From assembly GCA_030922375.1 (NCBI GenBank), contig JAVEPB010000092.1, positions 1 to 64,000 on the forward strand: 64,000 nucleotides of DNA, written 5' to 3'. Under the pieces are notes generated by a model, which saw nothing but the letters and a program-made list of their open reading frames with translations, made no database searches and was not told the DNA's origin. Both the position numbers and the translations under genes were made by a program. How positions within the stretch are numbered: position 1 is the first letter of the stretch; the number at the start of each line of letters is the position of its first letter. Shown piece by piece: positions 25,124 through 37,565 of the stretch. Origin of the DNA: a bacterium. GTDB taxonomy: Bacteria > UBA8248.

Positions 25124-27418
25124 TCACCTTTTCGCTTTCGCCGGAGCCTGGCGCCGTTTTCCGTAGATTCGCCGGTATTCATTAAGATAGCCGAGAACTT
25201 TTTTCACGTAATTGCGCGTTTCCTGGTAAGGGATTCTCTCGATGAACACCTCGATGGGCTCATCGCCCCGCTTGTCCCACCATTTTTTGACTGCGTTTTT
25301 GCCGGCGTTGTAGCTGGCGATCGCCGGAACAAGCTCTCCCTTGAAATCTTTTACCAGATCGCCCAGATAACGCGCTCCGAGGCGTACGTTCAATGCCGGG
25401 TCGAACAGCGCTTTGTCCGAGGGCCGGGGAATTTTAAGTTTCCGGGAAAGCCGCCGGGCCGTGGCGGGCATGAGCTGCATGAGTCCGATGGCCCCCGCGC
25501 GGGAGAACGCATTCCGATCGAAAAAACTCTCCGCGCGGATGATGGCGTTGACGAGGAGCGTATCGGCGTCGCCCGGTCTTTTTTTGTTCTGTTGGAGCGG
25601 GAACGCCATTTTCCAAAAAGATGGCGGCAGATCCTTTCCCCCCGACCGGACGGCATCCCAAAAGGATTTGTGCATGATCTTTATCGCCATGTCGTATCGC
25701 TTTCCGTTGAGATACGACCTGGCGGTCCGAAGCTTGAAGTAGGGGGAAGGCCCCAGCCGCTTGAACTCCTCGGCGGCCATGAAATGAAGCCCCATGGAGT
25801 CGAGCATCTCCCCCGCCCGCCAGCGGTTAAGCGAACCCTTGGTGAGGAAGTTCTTCGGCGGGCGAAGCCAGTTCCGGTAGCCGGCCTTGGGACGGGATAT
25901 CGGCTTGGGAGCGAACCCCGACTCGCGCGCCATGCGCCGGAGGGCGGCTATCGCCCGCTGGCCGTAGTACCGGTGCCGGTAGACCTGGGCGCATTTCTGG
26001 TAGAGCGACTCGGCCTTTTCCCTCTCCCCCGCGCGCAGGGCGGCCGCGGCGCCCCAGAAGAGGGCCGAGGAGGCGAGGCGGTGATTTGGATGCATGGCCT
26101 CGAATTTTTCAAATCCCCGGGCCGCTTTGAAATAGTCTTTTTCTCTCAAGAGAATCCACGAGAGTTGCCAGCGGGCATTCGAGGCGCGCGGCGAGAGCGG
26201 GTGTTTTTGAATGACCTCCCGGTAGAAGCGGACGGCTTTATCGTAGTCGCTGTCGTCTTCGCTGACCCGCGCGAGGAGATATCGCGTCCGCGCCGCCCAG
26301 GTCCCGTTGGGAGCCTCCTCCAAAAGCCTGCTTGCCTCCGACTCGAAGGCCGGCTGATCGCGGCGCCGCAGCTGATTCCGGGTCAAATAGAAGCGGACCT
26401 GCGCGCGGGCGGGCGAGTCGGCGGAAAACAGGTGAACGGCTTCCTTGAGCGCCCTCTGGGCTTTTTCGGTCCGGCGGAGTGAATAAAGGGCGAGCGATTC
26501 GTAGAGCGTGACCTCGCGCCGATAGGGGGAGGCCGGAAAGAGGCGCGTCAGTTCACGGTATGCCCCGAGGGCTTTTTCAAAGTGATATTTTTTCTGAAGA
26601 TGCCGGGCTCTGAGAAAATAGTCGCGCGGCCCGAAGGGGCGAAGGGGCGGGTCCAGGGCCTGGCCCGCCTCGCCCGCCCGCTCCAGGGCGCGCTTTGAGG
26701 CGTCGCTCTCCGGGTAGCGGAGCCACAATCGCCGCCATGCGACCGCGGCCTCCCTCATGCGCCCGGCCCTCTCGAAGGCTTTGGCCCTTCGGGCCAGAAA
26801 TTTGCCCGCGTTTTCGTGATTTGGTTCATGGCGAAGCAACTCGCCGAGCCGGGCGGCGGCGCGAAGATATTTACCGCCTCGAAATTCGATCCGGGCCAGC
26901 GTCTCCAGAGAGTCGGGGACGTGCGTACTCGCCGGGTCGACGAGGATCAGTTTTTCCAGCGCTTTTTTCGCCGCTTCGTCGTCCTTGGCGGCCAGCGATG
27001 CCCTCGCCGAAAAATGAAGGATATGGGCCCTAAGCTCGGGCGCCTGGCGAAGGGCCCGCCTGAAATAGGATACGGCGTCCTGGCTTCGATTCAGTTTCAG
27101 GGAAGCGTAGCCGAGTAAAAAAGAGCGGCGGCCATTGAGCGGGGAGGTGCGCTCCTCCAGCCGGGCCGCCAGCTTTTTGTAATTTCGTTTTTTGATGAGA
27201 CGAAGGATATTCCTTGGGAGCGAGGAGAGCTTCTTCGGTTTTTGTTTCTTTTTTATTTTCTTTGTTGTTTCCTTTCTCAATCTGGAGCCGGATTTCGGGG
27301 ACGGCTTCGGGCCGCGGGGCGGGGCCGGATTTTTGGAAGCGGAATGGGAAAGGGAAGCAAAAGAACATGCGGCGGCGAATGTCAGAGCGAGAGCGAAAAC
27401 AACATTCCGCCGAACCAT
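25124..27418 (-). CDS. Soluble lytic transglycosylase (Slt70-like: tetratricopeptide-type helices plus SLT domain)
   Basis: Helical repeat region then IIRAESFFDRNAFSRAGAIGLMQLMPATARRLSRKL...NVRLGARYLGDLVKDFKGELVPAIASYNAG...FIERIPYQETRNYVKKVL. Confidence 0.92.
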   Translation of the reverse strand: MVRRNVVFALALTFAAACSFASLSHSASKNPAPPRGPKPSPKSGSRLRKETTKKIKKKQKPKKLSSLPRNILRLIKKRNYKKLAARLEERTSPLNGRRSFLLGYASLKLNRSQDAVSYFRRALRQAPELRAHILHFSARASLAAKDDEAAKKALEKLILVDPASTHVPDSLETLARIEFRGGKYLRAAARLGELLRHEPNHENAGKFLARRAKAFERAGRMREAAVAWRRLWLRYPESDASKRALERAGEAGQALDPPLRPFGPRDYFLRARHLQKKYHFEKALGAYRELTRLFPASPYRREVTLYESLALYSLRRTEKAQRALKEAVHLFSADSPARAQVRFYLTRNQLRRRDQPAFESEASRLLEEAPNGTWAARTRYLLARVSEDDSDYDKAVRFYREVIQKHPLSPRASNARWQLSWILLREKDYFKAARGFEKFEAMHPNHRLASSALFWGAAAALRAGEREKAESLYQKCAQVYRHRYYGQRAIAALRRMARESGFAPKPISRPKAGYRNWLRPPKNFLTKGSLNRWRAGEMLDSMGLHFMAAEEFKRLGPSPYFKLRTARSYLNGKRYDMAIKIMHKSFWDAVRSGGKDLPPSFWKMAFPLQQNKKRPGDADTLLVNAIIRAESFFDRNAFSRAGAIGLMQLMPATARRLSRKLKIPRPSDKALFDPALNVRLGARYLGDLVKDFKGELVPAIASYNAGKNAVKKWWDKRGDEPIEVFIERIPYQETRNYVKKVLGYLNEYRRIYGKRRQAPAKAKR

Positions 27419-28635
27419 TACTTTTCCGCGGTCCGGGGTCTTGAAGCGGGGCGGCGGCCCTCGATCCGAAACTCTGCCTTGACCCGGCTTCTCGCTTCTT
27501 TATCGAGGAGAATATCGACGCCGGTCATCGCGAGGGCTTTCGCACCGAGGAAAAGGGTTTTTTTCCCGGCCGTTCCTCCCGCGGCTTCGGCGAAGGCCCG
27601 CGTATGCGCGGAGATATCGGGCGATACCATTTGAATCTCGGGATGAATGGTGGGCACATTCTGGCTGGCGTTCCCGACGTCCGATGAGCCCATGGCGAGA
27701 GGAGGAAGCGGATTCGGCTCAAAGACGCCCAAACTTTCGAGGTTCCGCCTAAAGAGAGAGGCCAGCTCCCCGTTCACGCGCATCGGCGCGTAGGTGATCG
27801 GGTTTTTATCGACGCGGACCCTGGTTCCGGTGGAGCGCGCCGCCCCCTTGGCGCAGTTGATGACTCGCTGGAGAATATCCTCAAGGCCTTCCGAGGTTTC
27901 GCTCCGGACGTAAAACCAGGCGGCGGCCTTCTCGGGGACGATATTGGGCGCTTCGCCGCCCTCGGTGATCACTCCGTGGACCTTGTCGCCCGGCGGAAGA
28001 TGCTGTCTGAGAGAGGAGATGGCGTTGAATGCGGCGAGAACGCCGTCCAGCGCGTTGATTCCTTTTTCGGGGGCCGCCGATGCATGGGAAGCTTTGCCGT
28101 AAAAACGAAAGCGAAGCTCCGCCAGGGCGAGGAAATTGACCATCGCACGGGTCTCCCCCGAAGGATGCATCATCATGTTGGCGTCGATTCTCCGGAAAAG
28201 ACCCCTTTTCGCCATGATGACTTTTCCGCCCCCACCCTCTTCGGCGGGCGTCCCGAGGACCTGGACGCCGCCAGTCTCGGGCCCAACGGTATTGGCCAGC
28301 GCGGCGCCGGCCCCGGCGCTGGCCATGGCGATCACGTTGTGCCCACACGCGTGCCCCAGGCCGGGAAGAGCGTCGTATTCGGCCATGAACGAAACCATCG
28401 GCTTGCCTGTGCCCTTTGCCGGCCGTTTGGCCCTGAAAGCGGTGGGCAGGTCCGCCACCCCCATCTCGATGCCGAAGCCCCGCTCCTCCAGGTACCGGGC
28501 GACGGCCGCCGAGGCGCGTTTTTCCTGAAACCCCACCTCGGGATGGCGGTGGAGTTCGAGGGAAAGGGACCAAAGAGAGGGCGCTGCCATATCGATGTAC
28601 CCGGAGACAGCGGATTTGATTCGGTCGAGTTCCAT
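27418..28635 (-). CDS. M20 family amidohydrolase (AbgB/HipO-like)
   Basis: SLELHRHPEVGFQEKRASAAVARYLEERGF, AEYDALPGLGHACGHNVIAMASAGA, GTPAEEGGGGKVIMAKRG. Confidence 0.9.
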   Translation of the reverse strand: MELDRIKSAVSGYIDMAAPSLWSLSLELHRHPEVGFQEKRASAAVARYLEERGFGIEMGVADLPTAFRAKRPAKGTGKPMVSFMAEYDALPGLGHACGHNVIAMASAGAGAALANTVGPETGGVQVLGTPAEEGGGGKVIMAKRGLFRRIDANMMMHPSGETRAMVNFLALAELRFRFYGKASHASAAPEKGINALDGVLAAFNAISSLRQHLPPGDKVHGVITEGGEAPNIVPEKAAAWFYVRSETSEGLEDILQRVINCAKGAARSTGTRVRVDKNPITYAPMRVNGELASLFRRNLESLGVFEPNPLPPLAMGSSDVGNASQNVPTIHPEIQMVSPDISAHTRAFAEAAGGTAGKKTLFLGAKALAMTGVDILLDKEARSRVKAEFRIEGRRPASRPRTAEK

Positions 28636-28717
28636 GACATGGATCCATAGGCGGTGAGACTACCGATTATCGCCGGAGCTTAGAATTGATGTCAACGATT
28701 CGCTGAAAACAACTGTA

Positions 28718-29527
28718 TTGACGGTGATTGTTAAAAAAGTAATACTTTCGCTGCCCGCCCGATGGAGAATGGTCTTGCCGTTTATTCTTGCACCGGCGCT
28801 GGCGGTTGGCGAAAGCTTGCCCGCCGCTCAGGCCGGGATGAATATCTGGAGCCTGGCTTTTGGCTCCGCCGGGGTTGTTTTCGTTGTCCTTATCATCCTG
28901 ATTTTTTTCTCGCTGACCTCTTGGGCGATTATAATCTGGAAGTTCATCGAGCTTCGGCGGGCGAAAATTGCCTGCGATGATTTTCTGCTGACTTTCTGGC
29001 AGGCCAAGCGGCTGGATCAGCTCTACGAGGAGGCCGCCGTCACCGAGGGCAATCCGGTTGTCGAAGTATTCGCGGCGGGCTACCGCGAGGCGGAGCATGT
29101 CCTCCAGGCGAGGACGAGAAACTCGTCCGAGGATTCCTCGATCCTTACCCCCGAGTTGTCGGGTGTGGAGAGCGTGGAGCGCGCGCTCCGGCGGGCGGCG
29201 AACCAGGAAATTTCAAACCTCGAGCGTCTCATTACTTTTCTGGCTACGACGGCCAGCGCGACCCCGTTTATCGGACTTTTCGGAACCGTTTGGGGGATCA
29301 TGAATTCGTTTCGCGACATCGGCACCCAGGGGGCCGCGGGACTCGCGGTCGTCGCTCCCGGGATCAGCGAGGCGTTGATCGCCACGGCGCTCGGATTGGC
29401 GGCGGCGATTCCCGCTGTTATCGCGTATAATCACTTTCAGAACCGCATCAAGGTTCTCTCTGACGAAATAGAGAACTTCACCGCGGACTTTCTCAATCTC
29501 GTCGGCCGCCATTTCATGAGCTTTTAA
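28718..29527 (+). CDS. tolQ: TolQ/ExbB/MotA-type proton channel
   Basis: VERALRRAANQEISNLERLITFLATTASATPFIGLFGTVWGIMNSFRDIG...LIATALGLAAAIPAVIAYNHF; possible internal start at 28838 (MNIWSLAFGSAG). Confidence 0.92.
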   Translation: MTVIVKKVILSLPARWRMVLPFILAPALAVGESLPAAQAGMNIWSLAFGSAGVVFVVLIILIFFSLTSWAIIIWKFIELRRAKIACDDFLLTFWQAKRLDQLYEEAAVTEGNPVVEVFAAGYREAEHVLQARTRNSSEDSSILTPELSGVESVERALRRAANQEISNLERLITFLATTASATPFIGLFGTVWGIMNSFRDIGTQGAAGLAVVAPGISEALIATALGLAAAIPAVIAYNHFQNRIKVLSDEIENFTADFLNLVGRHFMSF

Positions 29528-29543
29528 AGCTCCGGAGCAGACA

Positions 29544-29993
29544 TTGGCCGCTCACATCAACCGCGGCGGCGGCTCACGCCTATCGGACATCAACGTAACC
29601 CCCCTCGTGGACGTGATGCTCGTCCTGCTGATTATTTTCATGGTGACGGCTCCGATGCTCGAGCAGCAGCGGAGCCAGGTGAATGTCGATTTGCCCAACG
29701 TGGCGGCCGCTCCATCGACCGCGGCCGAGGACGCTATTGTCATTACGGTGGATGTCGGCCGGCGGGTTTACATCAACGACAACCAGGTGAAGCAGAAAGA
29801 TCTCGAGGTGAAGCTGATCCACTTGTTTAAAACCCGGGCGCGCAAGGAGATTTTTCTTCGGGCCGATCAAGCGGTACCCTATGGCGATGTGGTGAGGACA
29901 ATGGCGGTCATCCGCAAGGCGGGGATTACGCGCCTCAACATGGTGACCGACCCGCTGGAGCGCAAAAGCGGAAAAACCTCACGCCGCCGATAA
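29544..29993 (+). CDS. tolR: TolR/ExbD
   Basis: SDINVTPLVDVMLVLLIIFMVTAPMLEQQRSQVNVDLP; LRADQAVPYGDVVRTMAVIRKAGI; TTG start. Confidence 0.93.
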   Translation: MAAHINRGGGSRLSDINVTPLVDVMLVLLIIFMVTAPMLEQQRSQVNVDLPNVAAAPSTAAEDAIVITVDVGRRVYINDNQVKQKDLEVKLIHLFKTRARKEIFLRADQAVPYGDVVRTMAVIRKAGITRLNMVTDPLERKSGKTSRRR

Positions 29994-30008
29994 AGCCAGT
30001 TTCGTAAA

Positions 30009-31067
30009 ATGAGCGATAAAACCCCCAATCCCCCCTCCGGAGAAGCCTCCGGCTCCACCCCGCCCCTTAGAGGTTTCGGCGGAGCGCCGTTTAATGGCGG
30101 GGTGCGTATTCTTATCCGCGATAAAAAGTTCCGGTGGGCCTGGGGGGTTTCGGTCGTGCTCCATGCGGTGATATTCGCCGCCGCCGCATGGACGCCCTCG
30201 TCGGCGAATTACCGTTTCTTTGGGAGCGGGACGGCGGTCAGCCTCGTGGGAGCGGACGAAATCCCGGGAGGTTCGGCCCGCGGGAAATCCGGCGACCGCC
30301 CGGAGGATTTGCAACAGCCCAAGGCCACCGGCGGCGGCAAGGCCCGAAAGATCGCCACGCCCGATAAAAAGAAAAAGAAAAAAAAGACCAAGGTGCGCAA
30401 ACGCCGGACCCGGAAGAAAAAATCTCCTCCGAAAAAATCCGTCAGGAAGTTGCCGGTAAAGAAAAAAATTAAGAAAACGAAGAAAAAAAAGAAAAAAATA
30501 AGCAAGCGGCGCCTGGCCCGGCTCAAGCGGCTGAAAGCGCGCAAGGAGCGGTTGAAAAAATGGCGCAGGAGACAACAGAAACTGGCCAAGGGCAAAACGA
30601 AGCCCACCCCCCCCGCCAATCCGAAAAGCCGTAAAACGAAGAGGGGGGGCGGAGACGTCGTCGCGAAAAATACGCCGGCCAAGCCCAAGGCGGGTTACCT
30701 TGGCGAGGGCGGCGGCGACGGCCAGGGTGGCGGGAGTCTGGGCGGCGGGAGCGGCGGGGTCGCTCGGTCCGATATCGACCGCTATTATGGTCTCCTGGGT
30801 GAACGTGTGAGGAATTTTTGGACCGTTCCGCCGAGTTTGACCGATCTCGATAAGCTAAAGACCATTGTGATTTTCGACGTATCGCGCGAGGGTGCGATTC
30901 GCGGGCTCCGCATCGAGAAAACGAGCGGCAACCGGGTATACGACACCGCCGCGCTGCGGGCGGTTCAGCGCGCCGCCAACCCTTCCTTTCCGACTCCGCC
31001 CAATACGGTGACGGAAGAGTGGCTTCCGCTGGGCTTTCGATTTTGCGGGCAGAACTTTTGCCGTTGA
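30009..31067 (+). CDS. tolA: TolA/TonB-like energy transducer with polybasic linker
   Basis: Single TM near N-terminus (FRWAWGVSVVLHAVIFAAAAW), long Lys/Arg-rich linker, TonB C-like NFWTVPPSLTDLDKLKTIVIFDVSREGAIRGLRIEKTSGNRVYDTAALRAVQRAAN; between tolR and tolB. Confidence 0.87.
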   Translation: MSDKTPNPPSGEASGSTPPLRGFGGAPFNGGVRILIRDKKFRWAWGVSVVLHAVIFAAAAWTPSSANYRFFGSGTAVSLVGADEIPGGSARGKSGDRPEDLQQPKATGGGKARKIATPDKKKKKKKTKVRKRRTRKKKSPPKKSVRKLPVKKKIKKTKKKKKKISKRRLARLKRLKARKERLKKWRRRQQKLAKGKTKPTPPANPKSRKTKRGGGDVVAKNTPAKPKAGYLGEGGGDGQGGGSLGGGSGGVARSDIDRYYGLLGERVRNFWTVPPSLTDLDKLKTIVIFDVSREGAIRGLRIEKTSGNRVYDTAALRAVQRAANPSFPTPPNTVTEEWLPLGFRFCGQNFCR

Positions 31068-31072
31068 CGGAG

Positions 31073-32449
31073 ATGATTCTGATGACTCGGACCGTAACTT
31101 GTCGGAGGAGATTTGGCCGCCGCCTCGGGTGGATTGCCGCAGGGGTTGTTTTGTTCGCGTTGGCGGCCGGGGGCGGTTTCGCGGGTCGGGCCGAAGGTGC
31201 GGCCAAGGACCGCGTCTATATGGATTTGTACTCGCCCAGCGCGAGGAGAATTCGCCTCGCCATTCCCGAGCTTCGTCCGCAGGAGGGCCCACGCAGCCCG
31301 ATGGGGCTCCGCATCGCCGAGATAATCGAGTCCGATCTTCAGCGCAGCGGCTTGTTTTTCATCCGGGACCGGAAAGGGTATCTCGAGAATCCGCTTAAAT
31401 CGGGAATCCGAAAAAACGAGCAGCGCTTCAAGGAATGGCTCAACGTGGTCAAGGTTGAGGGACTGATCAAGGGCGGATACCGCATTTCGGGAAATACGAT
31501 TGAAGTGGAAATGTATCTATACGACACCGCCCGCGGGGCGCAGGAACTCGGGAAGCGGTATCGCTATCCCCGTTCGAACTGGAGGTTGCTCGCACACCGG
31601 TTCGCCAACTCCGTGCTCGAGCGGTTCACCGGCCAAAAGGGAATATTCCACACCCAGATCGCCTTCGTGGCCCGCCGCTCCCTAAAACACCGGGGCGAAA
31701 TCTACATTATGGATTGGGACGGCGCCCAGCTCCGCCGCGTCACGCGCAACGGACAGGGCAACAACGCCCCCGCCTGGTCGCCTGACGGCAAATGGCTGGC
31801 CTACTCGTCTTTTAAAACGATGGTGCCCGGCGTATTTATACTTCCGACGAATGGGGGCAGGGAATTTCGCGTGAGTTCGAGGCGGGCCCAGGCGATTGGC
31901 GGGGGTTTCTCCCCGGACAGCCGTTATTTCGCCTACTCCCAGCTCACCGGCCGAAACTATGAACTCTATCGATACGACATGTTTTCCCGTGTGAGGAAGC
32001 GCCTTACTCGAAACTTCGGAATCGACGTTTCGCCGTCCTTTTCTCCGGACGGAAGGAAGATCGTGTTTTCCTCGGGCCGCAGAGGTTCCCCACAGATTTA
32101 CGTAATGAACGTCAATGGTTCGGGAATTCGGCGAATTTCCCAGCGGGGAACATACAATACAGAGCCGGAATGGAGCCCCAGGGGAGATCGAATCGCTTTT
32201 ACCGGCCGTGTAACGGACGGTTCTTCCATCGATATCGTTACCGTGAATCCCGATGGGAGCGACTTGCGCCGCCTGACCGGGGGCCAGCGAAGGAATGAGT
32301 CTCCCACCTGGTCTCCGGACGGCAGGAATATTGCGTTTTCTTCAGATCGCTCGGGCCAGAAATACGTTTATGTGATGACTTCGGCCGGAACCCAGTTAAA
32401 ACGGCTTCAATTGGGACAAGAGCCCTCCTGGTCGCCCTCTCTCCCGTGA
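31073..32449 (+). CDS. tolB: Tol-Pal system beta-propeller TolB
   Basis: Repeated SPDGKWLAYSS / SPDGRKIVFSSGRRGSPQIYVMNVNGSGIRRIS / SPRGDRIAFTG / SPDGRNIAFSSDRSGQKYVYVM WD-like blades. Confidence 0.94.
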   Translation: MILMTRTVTCRRRFGRRLGWIAAGVVLFALAAGGGFAGRAEGAAKDRVYMDLYSPSARRIRLAIPELRPQEGPRSPMGLRIAEIIESDLQRSGLFFIRDRKGYLENPLKSGIRKNEQRFKEWLNVVKVEGLIKGGYRISGNTIEVEMYLYDTARGAQELGKRYRYPRSNWRLLAHRFANSVLERFTGQKGIFHTQIAFVARRSLKHRGEIYIMDWDGAQLRRVTRNGQGNNAPAWSPDGKWLAYSSFKTMVPGVFILPTNGGREFRVSSRRAQAIGGGFSPDSRYFAYSQLTGRNYELYRYDMFSRVRKRLTRNFGIDVSPSFSPDGRKIVFSSGRRGSPQIYVMNVNGSGIRRISQRGTYNTEPEWSPRGDRIAFTGRVTDGSSIDIVTVNPDGSDLRRLTGGQRRNESPTWSPDGRNIAFSSDRSGQKYVYVMTSAGTQLKRLQLGQEPSWSPSLP

Positions 32450-32571
32450 AGTGGCACACAAAAAACACAGGATAGGGCTTGCCCCTTATCCATCAAGGCC
32501 TTATACTTTCGCATCGTGACTTATATGACCGTGGGAGCACCATCCCGCCCTGACTCGGGGCGTATCATGTG

Positions 32572-32597
32572 AAGGGGACGGCTCCCCTTTGGTTTTT
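32572..32597 (+). terminator. Candidate intrinsic terminator between tolB and pal
   Basis: AAGGGGA-CGGC-TCCCCTT followed by TGGTTTTT. Confidence 0.55.
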
Positions 32598-32651
32598 ATG
32601 CTTCCCGCTCCAGTAGAATACTATACAGAGGGCTGCGAGGAGGACGTTTGA

Positions 32652-33242
32652 ATGTTCGCGATGGGATATTTCAAGCAATTTAAATTTGTTGTAGTAGTAG
32701 GAGCTGCCCTGCTCCTTGCGGTGGGATGTGCCCAACAGACGGTAAAATCCGACGAAGCGGTGGCTTCGGCTTCCCCGGCCATGAAAAAGGCGGGGGCTGC
32801 TGCCTCTCCCCGGGCCATGAGCGAAGGGAGCATGACCGAAGCCGAACGCCGGCGGAGCCGGGCGAACTTCAAAAGATCATTGAGCGAATTTGAAGATGGT
32901 CTCGTTTATTTCGACTTTGATCGCTCGGCGATCCGGCCCGATATGCGGGCTGTCCTTGACCGCAAGGCGCAATTTCTCCTCGATTTTTCGACCGTTCGCG
33001 TTCAGATTGAGGGACATTGCGACGAAAGGGGCACCGCCGAGTACAATGTTGCCCTGGGCCACCGCCGCGGCCAGACCGCGAAGGACTATCTGGTCTCGCT
33101 CGGCGTGTCGGCATCGAGAATCGATACGGTAAGCTACGGGGAAGAGCGGCCCGCCAATTCGGCCTCTCACGAGCTCGCCTGGGCCCAGAATCGCCGGGCG
33201 AAGTTCAACGTGATAGGCGGCATTCCCTCGGGGATGAATTAA
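32652..33242 (+). CDS. pal: Peptidoglycan-associated lipoprotein Pal
   Basis: VVVVGAALLLAVGCAQQ lipobox; VYFDFDRSAIRPDMRAVLDRKAQFL...IEGHCDERGTAEYNVALGHRRGQTAKDYLVSLGV...GEERPANSASHELAWAQNRRAKF. Confidence 0.95.
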   Translation: MFAMGYFKQFKFVVVVGAALLLAVGCAQQTVKSDEAVASASPAMKKAGAAASPRAMSEGSMTEAERRRSRANFKRSLSEFEDGLVYFDFDRSAIRPDMRAVLDRKAQFLLDFSTVRVQIEGHCDERGTAEYNVALGHRRGQTAKDYLVSLGVSASRIDTVSYGEERPANSASHELAWAQNRRAKFNVIGGIPSGMN

Positions 33243-33268
33243 GTTTTTTTGCTTTCGCCACTTAAAGG

Positions 33269-33303
33269 ACTCCCCGGCGGAAATCCGCCGGGGAGTTTTT
33301 TTT
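33269..33303 (+). terminator. Strong intrinsic terminator after pal
   Basis: ACTCCCCGGCGGA-AA-TCCGCCGGGGAGT (13-bp perfect stem) followed by a run of T. Confidence 0.9.
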
Positions 33304-33305
33304 CT

Positions 33306-36474
<3,169 letters not shown>

Positions 36475-36570
36475 CGAAACTGCCTGTTTTTATTAGGATT
36501 TCTCGGAAATGGACGACTCAATTCCCTCATCTACTCCGCACCCGGCGTCTTCTGGCAGCGAGCTGACCTC

Positions 36571-37446
36571 GTGAGCAAAATTCGTAAGGCCGTTTTTCCG
36601 GCTGCCGGTCTGGGCACCCGTTTTCTGCCCGCCACCAAGGTGATACCCAAGGAAATGTTGCCCATCGTGGATACGCCTCAGATCCAGATGGGTGTTCAGG
36701 AGGCGCTCGACGCCGGGATCGAGGACATTATATTCATCACCGGCCGGGGCAAGGTCTCGGTGGTCGATCATTTCGATGTCTCCTACGAACTCGAGGACCA
36801 TCTCCAGAACCGCGGAAAATCCGATCTGCATTCGCTTGCGCGGGAGGTCGCCGAAAAGGCGCATGTCGCGGCTATCCGGCAAAAAATCCCGCTCGGCCTG
36901 GGTCATGCGGTTCTCTGCGCCAAATCCGTGGTGGGCAACGAGCCTTTCGCCGTGATTTTGAGCGACGATATTATCCAAAGCCGGCAGCCGGTCATCGGCC
37001 AGATGGCCGAGGCTTACGAGGCGCACGGCGGCGCCATCCTTTCCGTGATGGAGGTGGATGAAGGGGAAATTTCCAAATACGGTTGCGCAACCCCCGCCGA
37101 CGCCCCTTCTCCGGGCCCGCGGCTCACTCCCCTCCAGGGCATGGTCGAGAAGCCACCCGCCAGCGAAGCGCCGTCGAATCTGGCGATCATCGGGCGCTAT
37201 ATTCTTCCGCCCGAGATATTCGGTTGTCTCGAAAATGTTTCCCCCGACGCCAACGGGGAGATACAGCTGACCGACGCGCTCCGTTTGCTTTTAGAAAATT
37301 CCCCGGTGCTCGCCTACGAGTTCGAGGGAAAGCGCTATGACGTGGGAGATAAGCTTGGATTTTTGCAGGCGACCGTGGAATTCGCGCTGGCCCGCGGCGA
37401 TATCGGTCCCCAGTTCAGGGATTATTTGAGGAGCCTGGATCTGTAA
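36571..37446 (+). CDS. galU: UTP-glucose-1-phosphate uridylyltransferase
   Basis: RKAVFPAAGLGTRFLPATKVIPKEMLPIVDTPQIQMGVQEAL, PLGLGHAVLCAKSVVGNEPFAVILSDDI. Confidence 0.95.
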   Translation: MSKIRKAVFPAAGLGTRFLPATKVIPKEMLPIVDTPQIQMGVQEALDAGIEDIIFITGRGKVSVVDHFDVSYELEDHLQNRGKSDLHSLAREVAEKAHVAAIRQKIPLGLGHAVLCAKSVVGNEPFAVILSDDIIQSRQPVIGQMAEAYEAHGGAILSVMEVDEGEISKYGCATPADAPSPGPRLTPLQGMVEKPPASEAPSNLAIIGRYILPPEIFGCLENVSPDANGEIQLTDALRLLLENSPVLAYEFEGKRYDVGDKLGFLQATVEFALARGDIGPQFRDYLRSLDL

Positions 37447-37565
37447 TGACCCCGTCAGAACCTCCGGATGAACCCCATCCTCCGGACTTTTTACAAGAGG
37501 TTCCCACCTCGTGTGTCCCCGGCAGGCAGGGCCCTTGTTTTCGGCCTCGACTTGAGGATTAAGGG

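Noticed and set aside
25088-26482. 464-aa plus-strand ORF opposite the lytic transglycosylase
   Set aside because: Antisense of a clear SLT gene; no supporting motifs.
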